In this document: positions 41,603 through 50,089 of the stretch, one piece after another | How the letters are laid out: each line of letters opens with the position of its first letter | How positions within the stretch are numbered: position 1 is the first letter of the stretch | Assembly (NCBI GenBank): GCA_002238825.1 | Contig: MPNC01000012.1 | Location: 1-64,000 of the forward strand | Length of the DNA stretch: 64,000 nucleotides | Direction: 5' to 3' | Origin: SAR202 cluster bacterium bin87 | GTDB taxonomy: Bacteria; Chloroflexota; Dehalococcoidia; Lucifugimonadales; UBA3495 | Translations under genes and position numbers: made by a program | Notes under the pieces: model-generated | The model's database searches: none | Seen by the model: only the letters and a program-made list of their open reading frames with translations | Told to the model about the DNA's origin: nothing

Positions 41603-42712
41603 ATGGCCAAGATGGAAATCGGACTGTATGACGTGCTGGACCAGGCGCAGATGGAATCCCATGCGTTGGCCGCTGACGTATACGACGAACACATCCGCGG
41701 CGCCCAGGAAGCCGAGCAGATGGGGTACAAGTACTATTTCTCCATCGAGCACCAGAGTTCCGACGTCAGTTTCCTGAGTTCGCCCAGCGTGTACCTGACG
41801 GCGCTGGCCCGTGCCACCAGCGCGATCCGGTTCGGGGTGATGATCTACCAACTGCCCTTTCACCATCCGGTGCGGCTGGCGGAGGAGGTGGCCATGCTGG
41901 ACCACCTGTCACGCGGGCGCGTGGAGTTCGGCGCTGGCACGGGCGTCACCAGCCACGAGTTCCTGCGGTGGAGCGTGGACTTTGACCGGCGGCGGGACAT
42001 CAGCCAGGAAGCGCTCGATATCATCCTGATGGCGTGGACCGAGGGCAGCGTGACCTACGACGGCCAATTCTTCCATTTCGACGAGGCGCTGAGTACGCCG
42101 GAGCCATTCCAGAAACCGCATCCGCCGGTATGGTTCGGCGCCCACAGCGCCGCCAGTTTCGAGTACGCCGCCAGGAAGAACTTCCACGTCTCCCAGAACA
42201 TCGACACGGACCAGGTTATCGCGGACAAATTCGACACCTGGCGCAGTCTGTGGCAGGCCGAAGGTCACGCGACGCCGATGCCCAAAACCTTCCTGACCCG
42301 TCACGTCCACGTTGCAGAAACCGACGAGAAGGCGCGCGAACAGGCGGAGCCACACCTGGCCACGGCCGCGCACCCCGAGGCAGTTCCGGCCGGCAAGGGC
42401 CGCGACTACATCGGCGCCACGCGTATCGGATACGGACCGCACGGCATGCGCGGGGACGATCCGGGCACGCCGGAGCGGGCAGAGTTGCGCCGGACCTTCC
42501 GCGAGCGCGCCCAGTCCTACGACTTCTGGATCGACAACGGCATCGCGCTGGTGGGCAGCCCCGAGACCGTGGCGAAACGCCTGGAAGAACAGCGCCAGCT
42601 GATCGGACACGACATCTTCTGCGCGCGTCACCTGTTCGGCTACATCGACCCCGATGCGGCCAAACAATCCATTCGGCTGTTTGCCGAGGAAGTCATGCCG
42701 GCCTTCACCTAA
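41603..42712 (+). CDS. LLM class flavin-dependent oxidoreductase, long form
   Basis: A 369-residue luciferase-like TIM barrel, longer than the other three. Evidence: MEIGLYDVLDQAQMESHAL, YYFSIEHQSSDVSFLSSPSVYL, VMIYQLPFHHPVRLAEEVAMLDHLSRGRVEFGAGTG and PPVWFGAHSAASFEYAARKN. Probably FMN-dependent and needing a reductase partner. CCGGAGGTTATTACC precedes the ATG. Its stop overlaps the stop of the convergent Rieske oxygenase by four bases. The pairing of two oxygenase genes is suggestive but they are on opposite strands. Confidence 0.92.
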   Translation: MAKMEIGLYDVLDQAQMESHALAADVYDEHIRGAQEAEQMGYKYYFSIEHQSSDVSFLSSPSVYLTALARATSAIRFGVMIYQLPFHHPVRLAEEVAMLDHLSRGRVEFGAGTGVTSHEFLRWSVDFDRRRDISQEALDIILMAWTEGSVTYDGQFFHFDEALSTPEPFQKPHPPVWFGAHSAASFEYAARKNFHVSQNIDTDQVIADKFDTWRSLWQAEGHATPMPKTFLTRHVHVAETDEKAREQAEPHLATAAHPEAVPAGKGRDYIGATRIGYGPHGMRGDDPGTPERAELRRTFRERAQSYDFWIDNGIALVGSPETVAKRLEEQRQLIGHDIFCARHLFGYIDPDAAKQSIRLFAEEVMPAFT

Positions 42713-44157
42713 ACCCGGCGCAGCAGTTCTTCTTCCAGGCGGTCAGCGTCAAAGGCCTGGGCAGTGGCCGCAACCTTCAGATCGCCTTCGCGCACCATGC
42801 GCTCAGCTTCGGTTTCGTCCATGACCTCGGGCAGCGCTTCTTCGCGCTCCCGCTGGCGGATCACGTCGCGGTTGTGCTCCACGAAAAGGCGGCGCATGGC
42901 CACGACCACCGAGTCGGTTGAGGACAGATACTCGGGCATGTTGTACTGCGTGTACTTCTCCGCGTCGTAGTCCTGGTTGCGGAAGTTGAAGTTGAGCTCC
43001 CAGTTGCGGTAGGGCCAGGTGGTTGCGCTCACGACACGGCAGAGGAAGCTGGGTCGCTTCTCGTACCGCTCGACGTTGAGGTAGACCATACGGGTCAGGT
43101 TCTCCTCAACGGGCACTGGCCAGCGGGTGCTGCGAAAATATCGGTTGTTGCCCCCCGTGCGGGACATGCCGGGCAGGCGGGTTCCGTTCCACTCGTTGAC
43201 GTCGGGCGTGTCGGCCGCGGAAGCGCGGCGGTACTGGGGATCCTGTCCTCGGCGCTTGGCCTTCCAATCGAAGAACCAGGTCCAGGCGAGCCGCCAGCGG
43301 TGCAGGGGCCAGACGCCGTCCACGCCGGCGTAATACATCTGGTACGGGATGTTGCCGTCCTCGTCGTAGTAATACCGTTCGGTGTGGGCCTTGCCGCTGC
43401 CCGGACGGTAATGGACGTTCTTGTTGTTGACCAGGTTCACGCGATAGCCCAGCGGCGTGCGCGGCCGTCCGCCGACCCGGCTGCCCAGCATCCGCAGGGC
43501 ATTCCGGTGAACCATGAAGGCATTGTGCGCGTCCATGGTGTTCTCAAGCACGAGCACCCAGTTGCAGTCGAACATGGTGAAAGATGGGCGGCAAATGTTG
43601 TGCTCTTCGAACATCTCCGGCGGAATGTCCTCCTCAGGGGCAACGGGCTCACCTTCGCCCATCCATACGAACACCATCCCCTTGAGGGTAACCGTGGGGA
43701 ACTTGCGGGCCTTCATGCCGGGCGCGCCGACCATCTTGGAGTCAGGTCCCTCGGTGAGAAAGGCGACGCAGTTGCCGTCGCCGTCGAAGGTGGCTCCGTG
43801 GTACGGGCAGGTGAGGAACCCCTCGAAATAACAGCGACCCATGGACAGATAAACGGCGCGGTGGGGGCACCAGTCAAGCAGCCCCTGCACCACCCCATCT
43901 TTGTCCTTGAAGAAGACAACGTCGGTACCGAGCATCCGCAGCATGGTGGGCTGGTTCTTCTTGACGTCCCCGGCCGGCAACGCCGGGTACCAGTACTCGC
44001 GGAACCCGTTGGGAGGGATGCGGCTCCGCCGATCCCGGGGGTTATCCGGCACCTGGAATGGAGGGGTCGAATCGTAACCCTGAGTACCCCGGCGCATTTT
44101 CTTGTAGCCGCCGGGATATCCGGAAAGTGGCTTTAGCAAGAGGCGTTTCAGTCCCAT
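42709..44157 (-). CDS. Rieske non-heme iron oxygenase, large subunit type
   Basis: A 482-residue ring-hydroxylating oxygenase alpha-type subunit. The Rieske ligands are Cys97-His99 (DWCPHRAVYLS) and Cys117-His120 (TCPYHGATFDGDGN). The mononuclear iron region ENTMDAHNAFMVHRN carries the D-x-H...H pattern. It is close in layout to the phthalate 4,5-dioxygenase/aromatic demethylase group, which hydroxylates or demethylates aromatics and needs a separate reductase, not seen in this window. GGAGGCAGCGAAA precedes the ATG at 44157. Probably follows the SDR gene in the same unit. Confidence 0.9.
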   Translation of the reverse strand: MGLKRLLLKPLSGYPGGYKKMRRGTQGYDSTPPFQVPDNPRDRRSRIPPNGFREYWYPALPAGDVKKNQPTMLRMLGTDVVFFKDKDGVVQGLLDWCPHRAVYLSMGRCYFEGFLTCPYHGATFDGDGNCVAFLTEGPDSKMVGAPGMKARKFPTVTLKGMVFVWMGEGEPVAPEEDIPPEMFEEHNICRPSFTMFDCNWVLVLENTMDAHNAFMVHRNALRMLGSRVGGRPRTPLGYRVNLVNNKNVHYRPGSGKAHTERYYYDEDGNIPYQMYYAGVDGVWPLHRWRLAWTWFFDWKAKRRGQDPQYRRASAADTPDVNEWNGTRLPGMSRTGGNNRYFRSTRWPVPVEENLTRMVYLNVERYEKRPSFLCRVVSATTWPYRNWELNFNFRNQDYDAEKYTQYNMPEYLSSTDSVVVAMRRLFVEHNRDVIRQREREEALPEVMDETEAERMVREGDLKVAATAQAFDADRLEEELLRRV

Positions 44158-44259
44158 TTTCGCTGCCTCCGTCTCGATGCACGATGGATTCACGCCATAT
44201 TAGCAGAACCGTCAATGGGCGGAGCCGTCACCCATCCGGGCAACGGGTCCAAAAACAGA

Positions 44260-44285
44260 CCGGGGCGAGTGATCATTCGCCCCGG
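44260..44285 (-). terminator. Terminator after the SDR gene
   Basis: CCGGGGCGA/TCGCCCCGG, a 9-bp stem with an 8-base loop, followed on the minus strand by GTCTGTTTTTGG. A member of the recurring GGGGCGA hairpin family. Confidence 0.7.
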
Positions 44286-44311
44286 CATCTGCGGACCAGT
44301 GGTAGGTAGAC

Positions 44312-45151
44312 CTAGAATGGGTAGGGCTGACCGCCACCCACCGCCAGCACCTGTCCGGTGATGTAGGAGGCGTCGTGGGAAGCGAGGAAGGCGATGGCCG
44401 CCGCCTGTTCGTCAGCCTCGCCGCGCCGACCCATGGGGATTTCCGAGTTGCGGGTCGCCGAGCGGTACTCTTCCTGGGCGGTGCGTTCGCTGGCCGGCAG
44501 CTCCGGCGGAATGATGCCAACGCCATAATCGCGCGGAGTGACTCGATCGTCCGCAACGGTTCCGCTGGGAGCCACGCAGTTGACTCGGATGCCCAAATCG
44601 GCGACCTCGCGCGCCAAGGAGGTGGTCAGGCCAATCTGACCCGCCTTGGCCGCAGCGTAGGGGACGCGGAATCGTCCGGTCACGGCGTGGGTGGCGATGT
44701 TGACTATGGACCCTGAACCCTGATCGATCATGTACGGCAGCGCGGCCCGGCAGCACCACATTGCAGTCCAGAAGCTTCGGTTCATCTCCGCTTGGATCTG
44801 GTCCGGAGTGTAGTACTGTAACGATTGGAACCAGATAGTGCCGCCCGCGATGTTGGCCACCACGTCGATCCTGCCGAAGGCGTCCTGGGCCCGGGCCATG
44901 AGAGTCTCGGCGTTCTCCCATTGGGATAGGTCGCCGATGGATATTTCGCACGCGCCGCCGAAATCGCGGATCTCGTCGCGGACACGTTCCGAGGTTTCAG
45001 CGACCATGTCGCCGATGACGATTGACGCCCCTTCCTGCGCCAGGCGACGCGCGGTAGCAGATCCGATCCCCTGCCCGCCTCCGGTTACGACGGCAACCTG
45101 CCCTTCAAAGCGCCGGGCGCCGGCGGCTTTGGGGTCCAATACATCACCCAT
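44312..45151 (-). CDS. SDR family oxidoreductase
   Basis: A 279-residue short-chain dehydrogenase with a canonical TGGGQGIG cofactor motif, VANIAGG in place of NNAG, and YAAAKAGQ supplying the catalytic Tyr and Lys. A 15-residue N-terminal extension precedes the fold. The C-terminus (VGGGQPYPF) departs from the usual DGG. Role unknown; the 54-base gap from the upstream small gene and the terminator after it suggest it ends the cassette C transcript. Confidence 0.9.
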   Translation of the reverse strand: MGDVLDPKAAGARRFEGQVAVVTGGGQGIGSATARRLAQEGASIVIGDMVAETSERVRDEIRDFGGACEISIGDLSQWENAETLMARAQDAFGRIDVVANIAGGTIWFQSLQYYTPDQIQAEMNRSFWTAMWCCRAALPYMIDQGSGSIVNIATHAVTGRFRVPYAAAKAGQIGLTTSLAREVADLGIRVNCVAPSGTVADDRVTPRDYGVGIIPPELPASERTAQEEYRSATRNSEIPMGRRGEADEQAAAIAFLASHDASYITGQVLAVGGGQPYPF

Positions 45152-45205
45152 GGGAGGATCGCTCAGTTCGGCGTCAGAAACAGGACAGGTAAACGGCAGG
45201 AAGCG

Positions 45206-45532
45206 TCAACTCGGCGTGACGTCTGCGCTGGAGAAAAACTGCTTGTCCAGATCCGGATCGGCCACGCCCAGGAGGCCGTTGGTGTAGAGGCGGCAGGACC
45301 TCAGCCAAAGCACCAGGATGGCGTTGTTGACATACATTTGCGGGAGCTCGCGCCCGTGCTCCATGCGAGCGTGGGCGCGAATTCCCGCTTCAAAAAACTG
45401 CTCCAGGAACGGCGTGGGCTCGTTGTCCAGCGCGCACGCCTCCAGGATTTCAGGGGGCGCCTCCCGACAAAGCATGCCGGGAGATACCTCCGCCATCCGA
45501 ACGTATTCGGGTTCCTGCTCCTGGGTAATCAC
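45206..45532 (-). CDS. Uncharacterised 108-residue protein downstream of cassette C
   Basis: No family recognised. The protein is acidic at the start (EQEPEYVRMAEVSPGM), with a helical middle (LEQFFEAGIRAHARMEHGRELP) and a final VNNAILVLWLRSCRLYTNGLLG segment. A GTG at 45532 begins six bases after the NHL stop, so coupling to cassette C is likely; an ATG at 45496 is an alternative, and neither has a strong binding site. It is found only with cassette C in this window. Confidence 0.6.
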   Translation of the reverse strand: MITQEQEPEYVRMAEVSPGMLCREAPPEILEACALDNEPTPFLEQFFEAGIRAHARMEHGRELPQMYVNNAILVLWLRSCRLYTNGLLGVADPDLDKQFFSSADVTPS

Positions 45533-45538
45533 GGATCA

Positions 45539-46603
45539 TCACAGGTTCATCTGGGGAACCATGTAATTCTCCATCTTGTTGTAGATCTGCAGCCGGCTGC
45601 GCTGGGCATCCAGCACCACCAGACGACCGGTATTCTCGTCGAAGTGCACGTCGGTGGGCAGGGCGAAACGCCACTCGGACTCGGTGGTGGGCACTTCCCG
45701 GCGGCGCTTCAGGTAGTCGGCATTGGCTACAACGGTCATGTCCGCCCACTTGCTCAGCCACTGGGCATCGCCGATGAGCGATATGATGAAGCTGCCGTCG
45801 CTATCAAAAACGTGGACCTTGCCCGCGTGCATGCCGTTGTCGCTCCAGTCAGCGACGTACACATCGCCGGTGTGGTCAACGGTGACCTTCACGGGGAGGT
45901 GCATCTGGCCACGCTTCGTGCCCGGCTCGCCGAACTGCATGAGCCACTCGCCATCGGCGGTGAATTTTTGCACCCGGTGGTTCCGGTGGTCGGCCACGTA
46001 GACCGATCCGTCCCGCCGGTCAACGGTGATGCCCCACGGGGAGTTGAACTCGCCGTTGCCCTCGCCCAGGGAGCCCCAACTGGTCACAAAAGCGCCGTCG
46101 GCGGTGAACTTGCGGACCTCGTGGCTGCGGCCATCGGTCAGGTAGAGATTCCCGGCGGCGTCGACCGCCAGGCTGGACGTGCCATGTTCCTTGCCGTCGT
46201 CAGAGGGAACGGAGCTCCACCGCTTGATGAAGGTGCCGTTCTTCTCGAACTCCGAAACCATGTTCATCCATTCGTCGGCCACGTAAATGTGTCCGTTGGG
46301 GGCGAGAACCATGCCGGAGGGCCAGATGAACTCGCCTTCCCGGTCGCCGTACTTGCCGAATTCGCCGGTGAATTCCTCGTCGCCCTCATTATCACCCAAG
46401 TCAATGATGCTGACCCGAGCGCCGTAGGCGAGCCGGTTCCACGGCACGTTGGAAATGCCTTCGATGCCGCGGTTCAGCACATAAACCGTGTTTCCCTCGA
46501 AGGCCATGGAAGTGGGCTGGCTGAAGCCCATGCCGGACGCTGCGCCCCGGCCAACCGAGTGGCTGTAGTCGTACACTCGGCCCTTGGCTATTTGCGTAAG
46601 CAT
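45539..46603 (-). CDS. NHL-repeat beta-propeller protein, cassette C
   Basis: A 354-residue NHL propeller. Repeats include EFIWPSGMVLAPNGHIYVADEW, EFNSPWGITVDRRDGSVYVADHRNHRVQKF and MHLPVKVTVDHTGDVYVADWSDN. No signal peptide. The opening KGRVYDYSHSVGRGAASGMGF ... VYVLNRG and the closing VVLDAQRSRLQIYNKMENY align with cassettes A and B. AGGTAAAAAT precedes the ATG. It lies 151 bases after DUF1501. It is the longest of the three, with an insertion near IEGISNVPWNRLAYGA. Confidence 0.88.
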   Translation of the reverse strand: MLTQIAKGRVYDYSHSVGRGAASGMGFSQPTSMAFEGNTVYVLNRGIEGISNVPWNRLAYGARVSIIDLGDNEGDEEFTGEFGKYGDREGEFIWPSGMVLAPNGHIYVADEWMNMVSEFEKNGTFIKRWSSVPSDDGKEHGTSSLAVDAAGNLYLTDGRSHEVRKFTADGAFVTSWGSLGEGNGEFNSPWGITVDRRDGSVYVADHRNHRVQKFTADGEWLMQFGEPGTKRGQMHLPVKVTVDHTGDVYVADWSDNGMHAGKVHVFDSDGSFIISLIGDAQWLSKWADMTVVANADYLKRRREVPTTESEWRFALPTDVHFDENTGRLVVLDAQRSRLQIYNKMENYMVPQMNL

Positions 46604-46754
46604 ATTTTTACCTGCTCGTTGGCTGTGTGTCTTAGTCAGTACGTCCGGGAGTTATCCCCGGCCGCCCATAACTGCGGGGCCAGCAGATTCAAACCCACTG
46701 GCCCCGGTCGGTTCTGCCAATCAGCGTGTCCCGTCGACCGGAACCCGTGATCCC

Positions 46755-47882
46755 TTAGACAAACGCGACTTTCTCGAAAGTCCCGCTGACGATGGGGTTG
46801 GCGTCCAGGCCCATCCAGTTTTCCAGGATGGTGGAGTAGACGCTGCGGAAGTCGGTGCCGGGAACCAGGTCGCCCTGTTCCAGGTTCTCGGGCTTCGAGG
46901 ACGGGTACTCACCGTACTCGCCACCCTGGATCGGGTCGCCCATAACCATGACCAGGCCGGCGGCGCCGTGGTCGGTCCCGCTGCCGTTGTCGTGGACGCG
47001 GCGACCAAACTCGGAGAACATCATCAGTATGACGTTGTCGCTGGCGTTGTTCTCGCGCAGGTCGTCAAAGAAGCTGGAAACCGCGGCGGAAACGTCGCGC
47101 CACAGGCCGTCGTGCATGCCAACCTGGTTGGAGTGGCTGTCGAAGCTGCCGTGGTCGCAGTAGAGTACGCGGGAGCCCAGATCAGCCTGGTGCACCTGGG
47201 AGATGCCCTTCAGCTTGCGGGCGATGGGGGTGTCGGGATACTCGACCGAGCTGCTGTACTGCTCGGGGGCGACCTTAAGGATGTCCGCGGCCTTGAGGCC
47301 GTCGAGGCCGGTCTGTCCCAGGTAGTCCATGACAAAGCCGTTGCCGATGGTGGGCGAGTACAACCGAGTGAAGCGGTCAATGATCTTGTCCCGCTGGATC
47401 TCTTCCTGGATGCTGGTCAGCATCCCGAAGTTCTCCAGGTCGTCCACGCAGGCGACGGGAACACCAGCCAGCGCCAGGGCGCGAGGCAGGCTCGGGCCGA
47501 AACTGACGGCGGTGACCACGTTTTCCTTGTTCGGGTCCATGTCACGGGCGGCGCGGCCCAGCCAGCCTTCGGTTCCCAGCTTGTCCGGCTCACAGGTGTG
47601 CCAGATGTCCATGCTGCGGAAATGGCTGCGCGGGCTGTTGGCATAGCCGACTCCGTGGATGATGGCCATGTCGCCGGAATCCCAGAAGCGGCGCAACGGC
47701 GCCAGTTCGGGGTGCAAGCCGATGCTGTCATTGAGCTTGAGGATCCGCTCGTCCGGCACGCCGACCACGGGTCGCTTGTCGCGATACAGCGGCTCGGCGT
47801 GGGGGATTACGGTGTTCATGTAGTCGTTGCCACCGGTCAGCTGCAACACCACCAGGACCGGATCTTTCTTGGTTGAGGTCAT
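46755..47882 (-). CDS. DUF1501 family protein, cassette C
   Basis: A 375-residue DUF1501 protein, MTSTKKDPVLVVLQLTGGNDYMNT at the start with no signal. The candidate metal-site motifs are HGSFDSHSNQ and MFSEFGRRVHDNGSGTDHG. SHFRSMDIWHTCEP is shared with copy A. It is closer to copy A than to B by eye. GAGGAGCAAACAAA precedes the ATG. Middle gene of cassette C. Confidence 0.9.
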   Translation of the reverse strand: MTSTKKDPVLVVLQLTGGNDYMNTVIPHAEPLYRDKRPVVGVPDERILKLNDSIGLHPELAPLRRFWDSGDMAIIHGVGYANSPRSHFRSMDIWHTCEPDKLGTEGWLGRAARDMDPNKENVVTAVSFGPSLPRALALAGVPVACVDDLENFGMLTSIQEEIQRDKIIDRFTRLYSPTIGNGFVMDYLGQTGLDGLKAADILKVAPEQYSSSVEYPDTPIARKLKGISQVHQADLGSRVLYCDHGSFDSHSNQVGMHDGLWRDVSAAVSSFFDDLRENNASDNVILMMFSEFGRRVHDNGSGTDHGAAGLVMVMGDPIQGGEYGEYPSSKPENLEQGDLVPGTDFRSVYSTILENWMGLDANPIVSGTFEKVAFV

Positions 47883-47974
47883 TTTGTTTGCTCCTCTGGA
47901 GTTCGTTCCGCGGGCGCGGAGAGCGTGACGGTCGTTGTGGCGATGCCTAAGGCGGCATCGCCACGTTGGTTGCG

Positions 47975-49378
47975 TCAGGCGTACTGATAATCGCGCAGCG
48001 AAACGATCAGCTGCAGCATTTCGGAGATACGCTCCTCGGAGGCGCTGACGTCCGCGTCGGTGGCCCAGGACACGTTGCCGGAGTTCTGGGCGTGGGAAAC
48101 CAGTTCCTCGCGGGTGTCGGCGTCGACTTCCAGCGGGCCCATCAGGTCCAGGCAGTTGTCAACCAGAGCGTCCGGGGTCAAATCGCCCTGGGACTGCATC
48201 CGGTTAATCATGGAACGGATGCCGGGGCGACTGACGTCGCTCACCATGTCGGCGGTGAAATTGATGCGGCGCATCAACGAACCGCTGTTGATCCATTCGA
48301 CACCGGTGTGCCAGCCTTCCACGCTGGGCGGGTTGAGCAGGTCCTGGCCCATGTAGGTGGGCTGGCGGGCCATTTCGCCCAGACCCGGGCCGGGGAACTC
48401 GTAGCCGCCGACCAGGCGCAGAGTGCCGACCACCACTTCGGCGGGGCTCTTCAGGCGGGCATAGCGGGCGTTCTTGAAGAAGTCGCTGTTGAACAGGACG
48501 CGGAGGACGGCAGTCATGTCACAGCCGGAGTCGATGAACGTGTCGGCCAGCAGATCGATGGCGTCTTCGTCCTTCGGTGGGATCACCTGCCACGCCGGAA
48601 CCTGGGCCTCGTCGGCGACGAAGAAGTTGTACAGGTGGCGCGCGACGAAGGTTGCCGTGGCCGGATGTTCACAGACGATGTTGATGATGTCTTCGCCGTT
48701 GAAGTTGCCGCTCTCGCCGAGGAAAGTCTTTTCCCCGTCGTCGTGGTCTTCGGGCAGATACTGGAACTGCCAGTCGTGGCGGCCGATGGGGCCGCGCGGC
48801 AGCTTGGGCTCGAAGGTCCAGCCGGTGAAGGCGCGGGAAGCCTCGCGGACGTCAACTTCGGTGTAGGTGCCGACGCCCATGCTGAACAGCTCCAGCAACT
48901 CGCGGCCCCAGTTTTCGTTGACGGCGTCGGCATGGTTCTCAAAGTTGTCGAGCCAGTAGATCATCGCCGGGTTCTTGGCGACTTCCAGCAGAAGCTCCTT
49001 GTAGTTGCCCATGCCCTTTTCGCGGAACAGGGACACCATTCGGACGATCTCGTCGTAGTGGTCAACCTTGGACACGCCGGTGGCGAAGATCTGATGCCAG
49101 AACAGCACCATCTTCTCTTCCAGCGGCCGCTTGGTGTTGATCATGAAGTGCAGCCATTCGGCCGAACCCATGCCCTGGATCGTGCCCGGGCGCCAGGTCC
49201 ACGGCTGATAGCGAACCAGCTCGTACCGGTCAATTGCCGGCTGACTCTCCGGGTTCAAAAGCTCCTCAACGGTAGCCTCGTACCCTTTCTCGACGAGCGC
49301 TTCCAGTTCGTCACGGGTAGCTCCGAAACCGGCTCGCCGCATCAGATGGGCCATCAAAGCGATGTCCTGAGATGCCAT
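47975..49378 (-). CDS. DUF1800 family protein, cassette C
   Basis: A 467-residue DUF1800 protein: HLMRRAGFGATRDEL near the N-terminus, VLFWHQIFATGVSKVD, VNENWGRELLELFSMGVG, ASRAFTGWTF and NPPSVEGWHTGVEWI. No signal peptide. AGGAGGCAAAACG precedes the ATG at 49378, chosen over the upstream ATG at 49405. The same length as copy A. First gene of cassette C, with a promoter containing a consensus -35 box. Confidence 0.9.
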   Translation of the reverse strand: MASQDIALMAHLMRRAGFGATRDELEALVEKGYEATVEELLNPESQPAIDRYELVRYQPWTWRPGTIQGMGSAEWLHFMINTKRPLEEKMVLFWHQIFATGVSKVDHYDEIVRMVSLFREKGMGNYKELLLEVAKNPAMIYWLDNFENHADAVNENWGRELLELFSMGVGTYTEVDVREASRAFTGWTFEPKLPRGPIGRHDWQFQYLPEDHDDGEKTFLGESGNFNGEDIINIVCEHPATATFVARHLYNFFVADEAQVPAWQVIPPKDEDAIDLLADTFIDSGCDMTAVLRVLFNSDFFKNARYARLKSPAEVVVGTLRLVGGYEFPGPGLGEMARQPTYMGQDLLNPPSVEGWHTGVEWINSGSLMRRINFTADMVSDVSRPGIRSMINRMQSQGDLTPDALVDNCLDLMGPLEVDADTREELVSHAQNSGNVSWATDADVSASEERISEMLQLIVSLRDYQYA

Positions 49379-49416
49379 CGTTTTGCCTCCTGTGTGTGTT
49401 GGCATTGGTGCGCGAC

Positions 49417-49446
49417 ATTATCTGCTATGCTTTATCTACCTGTCAA
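49417..49446 (-). promoter_or_regulatory. Sigma70-like promoter of cassette C
   Basis: On the minus strand, TTGACA (49446-49441), 18 bases, then GATAAT (49422-49417), 38 bases before the DUF1800 start. Confidence 0.68.
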
Positions 49447-49497
49447 CGATAACTGGGCACCGGGCCACCGCCCCACCGGCTTTTCAGCACATCAACC

Positions 49498-49998
49498 ATG
49501 GCTTCCAGACCAGGCGCAGCGCGGCGCAAATTCGGCGGCTCGGCCACCTCTCTCCGGGCACACGAACCGCCCTCGTTGGGTTGGATGCTGCTGCTGGCGG
49601 CCGCCCTGTTCGCGCTGGCTTTGCCCATTGTGGGGCCCCTTGAGGACCACCACTTTGCTGAACGTGCCCATAATCACGACCACATCTACCTGAACGGTAA
49701 TCCCGTCGGGCACAATCACACCTATGAAGAGCCCAGCGAACATGCCCATCCGGAATTGGGTCTGGCATTGTCCCCGGAAGACCGGCTTGAGATCGAACGC
49801 GATGTGCTGTTCCTCGCGCCGGCCACCACCGGATTGACGCTGGCGGCTCTGAACGCTCCCTGCCATCCGGCCCCAGAGTCGTTGCGCCCGCCGCCGCCCT
49901 TGGGCAGCAGAGGCAACTTGCTCCAGCGGTTCTCGCCCGAGTTGATCCGGGCCACGGGAGTCAGCGTTCCTCCTTCACTTCCTCCCCCTATCGTCTGA
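49498..49998 (+). CDS. Histidine-rich single-pass membrane protein
   Basis: A 166-residue protein with one membrane segment (LGWMLLLAAALFALALPIVG, about residues 27-46). A His-rich stretch follows (DHHFAERAHNHDHIYLNGN, then VGHNHTYEEPSEHAHPE) with about ten histidines, a likely metal-binding site outside the cytoplasm. The C-terminal third is P/L-rich with no recognised domain. The gene precedes the His-rich lipoprotein by 91 bases and may be co-transcribed. It is divergent from cassette C. Family not recognised; a role in copper or zinc handling is inference from composition. Confidence 0.65.
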   Translation: MASRPGAARRKFGGSATSLRAHEPPSLGWMLLLAAALFALALPIVGPLEDHHFAERAHNHDHIYLNGNPVGHNHTYEEPSEHAHPELGLALSPEDRLEIERDVLFLAPATTGLTLAALNAPCHPAPESLRPPPPLGSRGNLLQRFSPELIRATGVSVPPSLPPPIV

Positions 49999-50089
49999 AT
50001 CCTCCCTCGATCCCGTATCAATCTCGGCGCTCACCGGCAACCGCTCGACGGCGGCCGTCGCCCGCCCTTCCTGACGGAGGATTCTTTCC

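Noticed and set aside
47966-49693. A 575-codon plus-strand open frame opposite the DUF1800 gene of cassette C
   Set aside because: Shadow frame; also crosses the cassette promoter and runs into another gene.
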